43,544 nt of DNA from an archaeon. GTDB taxonomy: Archaea; Thermoproteota; Nitrososphaeria; Nitrososphaerales; Gagatemarchaeaceae. Shown one piece after another: positions 39,608 through 43,544 of the stretch. The notes under the pieces were generated by a model. It had not been told where the DNA came from, searched no databases, and saw only the letters and a list, made by a program, of their open reading frames with translations. Position numbers and translations under genes: made by a program. The DNA lies in assembly GCA_021848045.1 (NCBI GenBank), contig JAJZNC010000041.1, positions 1 through 43,544 on the forward strand, in the 5' to 3' direction. Every line of letters begins with the position of its first letter. Position 1 is the stretch's first letter.

Positions 39608-41326
39608 ATGCGCAAGCTACCTCTGCCCAGCCTGCCAGCCCTGATTCTTGGGATCGGGGTTGGGGCCCTGGGAATATTCATAGTCTATCCCATCATCTTC
39701 ACGCTCTTTGGTAGCTTCTGGAGCTCGAGACCTGGGTTCCCTGGTCATTTCACCTGGAACAATTACCTGTCTGCATTCGGGCAAGGCGGAGTGGCAGGTC
39801 TAGTCGTCAACACAATACTCTTCTCTCTCGGGTCATCCGTCATGGGCATCGCCGTTGGGCTGCTGCTGAGCATAGTCACTGTCAGAACAAACACCCCATT
39901 TCGAAGGTCTCTCTTCTACCTCCCATTCTTTCCGCTCGCGTTTCCGGTCTTCATCGCCAACCTGGCATGGGTTTACCTCTTCAGTCAGCGAGTGGGTCTC
40001 GTAAACATAGCTCTGGGCGATCTTGGTCTATCAACATCAACGTTCAACATCTACAGCTGGCCCGGGATGATCTGGGCAGGTGGCATGGCACTTGTGCCCA
40101 TTTCATACATCACCATCGCAGCGGCATTGAGGAATATGGACTCCTCCTTAGAGGATGCGAGTAGGATGTCGGGTGCTGGAATTGGGTCCACACTCAGAAA
40201 TGTGACGGTACCGCTGGCGATACCTGCCATTCTGTCCGCGTTCATCCTCGATTTCACCATCGCCGCCGGGGTCTTTGAGACTCCGACTATGATAGGGATA
40301 CCTGCTAGGATATCCGTCTTCCTGTCCAGCATCTATTACAATGTTGATTCAATAGTCCCGCCAAACTACGCCATTGCAAGCGCCGATTCTTCGCTCATCC
40401 TCGTCATCGCTTTGATACTGGTCTTCGCGTATAACAGGTCTCTGCGTTCATCAAGAAGGTACGAGGTGGTTTCGGGGAAGGGGTATTCGTCAGGAGTCTT
40501 ACCACTGGGTCGCTGGCGCTTCGTCTCCCTTGCTGGGATCTTGGCCTATCTCGTAGTTGGGCTGTTTCTTCCATTCGTGACCATGGTGATGCTCTCTCTG
40601 GTTCCAGTCTGGCTCCCCTACGATCTGTTCGGTCACATGGGGTTGGGCAATTTTCAGTACGTCTTCTCCAACACTTCGGGCATGGTGCCTACCATCGTGA
40701 ACAGCGCGATCAGCTCAGTGTTCGCGGCGACGATAATCACGTTTGTCTCCTTGTCATTGGTCTTTGTCGCTAGGAGGACGAAGGTCCGCGGACGAGGGTT
40801 GCTGGAGGCACTTGGCATGCTCCCGATAGCGATACCTGCGCTCGTTATAGGGTTCGGACTGTTGTGGGCCTTCCTGACCATAGGAAGGGAGATCTACGGA
40901 ACTCTGGCTGTGATGGTGATCGCCCTATCGCTCGCCTTCATACCGCAGGGGATGAGGTCCCTGAGTGGAGGGGTGATTCAGGTACAGATGGAGCTGCAGG
41001 AGGCCTCCAGCGTATTCGGTGCGGGCACGATGGCAACGATGAGGCGCATCTTCTTGCCAATCTTGAGACCGAGCCTTGTTGTGACCTGGTTGTATGTATT
41101 CATAGCCGCCTTCACTTCTGTAGCTCCGGTGGTCCTACTTTCGACAGCTCACACCGGGCTCTTCGCAGTATTTCTTTGGAGCCTATGGTCTTCGGGCGAA
41201 ATACCTCAATTCGCCGCTGGTGGCATGGTACTCTTCGCCATAGTGTGGAGCTTGATTCTTGCGCTAGTCTTCGTGCAACGAAGACTCGAGAGGACACGCG
41301 TCTATCGTCCTGAAGTCCGTTCTTGA
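39608..41326 (+). CDS. ABC transporter permease, fused FbpB-type double permease
   Basis: 572 residues, about 12 membrane helices: two BPD_transp_1 units in one chain. Both coupling loops are visible: SLEDASRMSGAGIGSTLRNVTVP (about 178-200) and ELQEASSVFGAGTMATMRRIFLP (about 461-483), each an EAA motif that docks the ATPase. A single fused permease is typical of Fe(III) (FbpB) and thiamine (ThiP) systems. Forms the pore for the preceding binding protein and ATPase. Composition matches the AT-richer segment. Confidence 0.92.
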   Translation: MRKLPLPSLPALILGIGVGALGIFIVYPIIFTLFGSFWSSRPGFPGHFTWNNYLSAFGQGGVAGLVVNTILFSLGSSVMGIAVGLLLSIVTVRTNTPFRRSLFYLPFFPLAFPVFIANLAWVYLFSQRVGLVNIALGDLGLSTSTFNIYSWPGMIWAGGMALVPISYITIAAALRNMDSSLEDASRMSGAGIGSTLRNVTVPLAIPAILSAFILDFTIAAGVFETPTMIGIPARISVFLSSIYYNVDSIVPPNYAIASADSSLILVIALILVFAYNRSLRSSRRYEVVSGKGYSSGVLPLGRWRFVSLAGILAYLVVGLFLPFVTMVMLSLVPVWLPYDLFGHMGLGNFQYVFSNTSGMVPTIVNSAISSVFAATIITFVSLSLVFVARRTKVRGRGLLEALGMLPIAIPALVIGFGLLWAFLTIGREIYGTLAVMVIALSLAFIPQGMRSLSGGVIQVQMELQEASSVFGAGTMATMRRIFLPILRPSLVVTWLYVFIAAFTSVAPVVLLSTAHTGLFAVFLWSLWSSGEIPQFAAGGMVLFAIVWSLILALVFVQRRLERTRVYRPEVRS

Positions 41327-41473
41327 ACGGTCGTAGCGCTATTGCCAGGGGCTGTTCCTGCTCGTGTCCACCAGAGCGAAAGCGGCGTTCCACTTCGAAC
41401 CGACATACGCGCAGCTAGCCCCCGATGGATACCCCCCGGGGGCCTGCCGCCTGCTAGACCTGTTCTCATGAAG

Positions 41474-41481
41474 GCTTAAAC
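41474..41481 (+). promoter_or_regulatory. possible TATA box of the acyl-CoA synthetase gene
   Basis: CTTAAACG, about 38 bases before the ATG at 41516 but only 8 before the ATG at 41489; favours the second ATG. The rest of the 161-base gap from the permease shows no other feature. Confidence 0.3.
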
Positions 41482-41515
41482 GATAATCATGGGAGTGAAC
41501 ACTGACCTGCGCAGG

Positions 41516-43544
41516 ATGACTTCGAGTACCGTTGAAGACATTCGCGATTTCTTCAACGCTCGATCTATCGCCCTGATTGGAGCGTCGCCGAACGACAGCA
41601 GGATCTATCCGAACATCAAGAAATTCTTCAAAGGCGTGGTCTATCCTGTAAACCCAAAGTATTCCGAGGTCTACGGGCTGAAATGCTATCCGGATGTCAA
41701 GAACCTCCCCCCTGGGGTGTCCTGCGCTGCCATCAACCTCTCAAGAGAGCATGTCACAGGGGTCCTCAGAAGCTGCGGCGAATGCGGGATCAGGTTCGCC
41801 GTCATCTTCGCAACGGGTTTCGGTGAGATAGACGACGCTGGAAGGGTGACCGAGTCTCAAATCAGAGAGATCGCCATAAAGTACGGAATGACGGTAGTCG
41901 GGCCGAATTCAGCGGGGTTCGTGAACACCGAAGGAGCCGCTCCGTGCTGGTTCCCGAGCGTTCCGGTGCCTCCTTCGACCAAAGGCATCGCGATAGTTTC
42001 CCAGAGTGGCGGGGTGATGAGTTATGTCTACAGGTACGGGATAAGGCGCAAGATGGGCTTTTCGTACATCGTATCGACGGGAAACGAGACGGTGACGAAA
42101 CTGACCGACTTCCTGCGGTTCTTAATCGCAGATGAGCGCACGAGCATCATCGTGGTTGCTGTCGAAGGAATAGAAGATGGTCGCGAACTAAGAAGGCTGT
42201 TCCAGTCTGCCAGGGAAGCAGGCAAGTCGATAATCGTGTTGAAGATGGGGCAGTCCAGAAAGGGTAACGAGGCGGTCTCTCTTCATTCGGGAAGGCTGGC
42301 TACAGACGCTCGCATGTTCCGTGCGATGTGCGCGCAGGCCGGAGTCGTTTGGACGGAAGGCATCGAGCAGGTGTTGGACACCGCCGAGATACTCTTGAAG
42401 CTCAAGCCGGGAGCGAGAGGGTCTAGAGTTGGAGTTGCCATGTTCAGTGGAGGCTTGAGCGCCCTGGTCTCGGACTATGCTGAAAGACTTCAACTGGAAC
42501 TCCCGACGCCCAATGCTGATACCCGCGAGAGGCTGGCCAAGCTCCTGAAGGTGCCCCGCTCCGGACTGACGAATCCCTTCGACCTTCAACCGCTCTTGCT
42601 CGTCTCCGAGTCCTCGACCGTGGTCAGAATCCTAGACGAAGATGGAAATTACGACTGGATACTGGTCAGGTATCCCCTGTTCGAACAGCAAGTGCCAGAG
42701 TTCTATGAGCAAATCAAGAAAGCTGCGCAGAAATCATCCATCCCGATCGTCTGCTACACTCCGATAAAATCCGAAAGTATTGTGCCTGATGACAAGGTCG
42801 CAGTCATTGGGGGGGCAGAAAACGCGCTCGCCGCGATCGGACTTGTGGTGAACAGCTTCTCAGGGTCGGCTCAGAGCTATGAAGCCACGAACGGTCGGCG
42901 AGCTCGTGTTGGTGGCATGATGGGCACGGGCCTACAAGAAGGTCTCCTGTCCTTTGACACGGCTTCGATGATACTGCGCGAGTACGGCATCGAGTCTGTG
43001 AAGTCTGAGACCGTGGAGAGCCAAAGAGGGGCGTCGGAAGCGGCGAACAGGATCGGGTACCCTGTTGTCTTGAAGGCCGAGGGCCTGTATCACCGAACGG
43101 AAGCCAGTATGGTAAAGACCGACATAAGGAATGAAGGTGAATTGTCCTCTGCGTTCAATGAGCTAGCTGCGAGACAGACCTCGGACAATCCCGCTCAAAG
43201 GAGGCTGTTAGTTCAGAAGCAAGAGGAAGGGGTCGAGGTCATCGTCGGGGCCAGGGTCGACCCCCGGATCGGCCCCTTCGTCATCTACGGGATCGGAGGT
43301 GTCCTTGCCGAAGCGCTGGGCGACCCCTCGATTAGGCTCGCCCCCGTCAACGTAGAAACCGCTAGGTCTATGATCAACGAAGTAAGAGGTTCAGTCATTC
43401 TCGACGCATTCAGGGGGAGATCAAAGGCAGACATCCAAGCCACCGCGGAGGCCATTTCGAATCTCTCCAAACTCGCTTCGGACTTTGAGGATGTGGTCTC
43501 CGAGCTAGACATCAATCCACTGTTCGTCTTCAAGGAAGGCCAAG
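41516..43544 (+). CDS. ADP-forming acyl-CoA (acetate-CoA) synthetase, alpha-beta fusion, 3' truncated
   Basis: Open to the window end, about 676 residues visible; an in-frame ATG at 41489 would add nine. Order: CoA-binding Rossmann domain (ARSIALIGASPND, then VVYPVNPKY), succinyl-CoA-ligase-like domains (VSQSGGVMSY; the family's phospho-His in SLHSGRLATDARM at about 257), a second ligase domain, and an ATP-grasp domain (DTASMILREYGIES...GYPVVLKAEGLYHRTEASMV, ending VVSELDINPLFV). It converts acyl-CoA, ADP and phosphate to acid, CoA and ATP, or the reverse. Usually about 700 residues, so little is missing. The HTGAL of most members reads HSGRL here. Substrate unknown; it follows the ABC importer in the same direction. 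Confidence 0.88.
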   Translation, partial: MTSSTVEDIRDFFNARSIALIGASPNDSRIYPNIKKFFKGVVYPVNPKYSEVYGLKCYPDVKNLPPGVSCAAINLSREHVTGVLRSCGECGIRFAVIFATGFGEIDDAGRVTESQIREIAIKYGMTVVGPNSAGFVNTEGAAPCWFPSVPVPPSTKGIAIVSQSGGVMSYVYRYGIRRKMGFSYIVSTGNETVTKLTDFLRFLIADERTSIIVVAVEGIEDGRELRRLFQSAREAGKSIIVLKMGQSRKGNEAVSLHSGRLATDARMFRAMCAQAGVVWTEGIEQVLDTAEILLKLKPGARGSRVGVAMFSGGLSALVSDYAERLQLELPTPNADTRERLAKLLKVPRSGLTNPFDLQPLLLVSESSTVVRILDEDGNYDWILVRYPLFEQQVPEFYEQIKKAAQKSSIPIVCYTPIKSESIVPDDKVAVIGGAENALAAIGLVVNSFSGSAQSYEATNGRRARVGGMMGTGLQEGLLSFDTASMILREYGIESVKSETVESQRGASEAANRIGYPVVLKAEGLYHRTEASMVKTDIRNEGELSSAFNELAARQTSDNPAQRRLLVQKQEEGVEVIVGARVDPRIGPFVIYGIGGVLAEALGDPSIRLAPVNVETARSMINEVRGSVILDAFRGRSKADIQATAEAISNLSKLASDFEDVVSELDINPLFVFKEGQ

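Noticed and set aside
41433-41442. CCCCCGGGGG palindrome between permease and acyl-CoA synthetase genes
   Set aside because: A homopolymer palindrome with no nearby promoter or gene-end relation; could be chance.

Overview
The window looks like the chromosome of an archaeon, most likely a GC-rich member of the Thermoproteota/Nitrososphaeria side of the tree; this placement is an inference without a marker gene. Archaeal signs are AT-rich TATA-like boxes 25-32 bases upstream of many start codons (leaderless or nearly leaderless mRNAs), frequent TTG starts, heavy use of AGG for arginine, a stand-alone RAM (Lrp ligand-binding) gene pair, an archaeal helix-turn-helix regulator, a DUF171-type SPOUT methylase and split glutamate synthase genes. 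No rRNA, tRNA, CRISPR array or transposase was seen. No gap without a gene exceeds about 300 bases; the largest, 17859-18120, holds a promoter and a leader peptide.

Layout. (1) 1-861: end of a probable surface protein. (2) 907-8110: genome maintenance. A divergent 228-aa unknown faces a three-gene operon with overlapping genes: a compact Smc5/6-like ATPase, a kleisin-like protein and a MAGE/Nse3-like tandem winged-helix (kite) protein. An Lhr-type helicase follows. (3) 8153-11738: ilvD and ilvC diverge from a two-way promoter; then a tiny membrane protein and two RAM-domain proteins. (4) 11735-15974: a 2-oxoacid dehydrogenase complex (E1 alpha, E1 beta, E2) with lipoyl synthase. (5) 16017-17858: a small regulator with an operator-like palindrome, divergent from an unusual Amt/Rh-family transporter. 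(6) 17940-25780: the branched-chain amino acid operon ilvB-ilvN-leuA-leuC-leuD-leuB followed by ilvE, preceded by a 27-codon leader ORF ending in a run of branched-chain codons, which suggests attenuation. (7) 25867-27936: E3 (lpd) and lipB complete the lipoyl system. (8) 28022-31444: a P5C-dehydrogenase-like ALDH, a Ser/Thr-rich membrane protein, a membrane-tethered winged-helix regulator and a SPOUT methyltransferase. (9) 31586-37080: a rearranged glutamate synthase in two genes, then a four-CBS protein. (10) 37141-43544: a compositionally different, more AT-rich segment with an iron/thiamine/spermidine-type ABC importer and an ADP-forming acyl-CoA synthetase that runs off the end.

How it fits together. 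Most of the window is nitrogen and branched-chain amino acid metabolism. Ammonium enters through the Amt-like channel and is assimilated via glutamate synthase. Glutamate supplies the amino group for IlvE, and IlvBN/IlvC/IlvD plus LeuABCD make valine, leucine and probably isoleucine. E1/E2/E3 with LipA and LipB can run the opposite direction, oxidising branched-chain 2-oxoacids (or pyruvate) to acyl-CoA. The two observations I consider most worth testing are the compact SMC-kleisin-kite operon and the leader peptide in front of ilvB.
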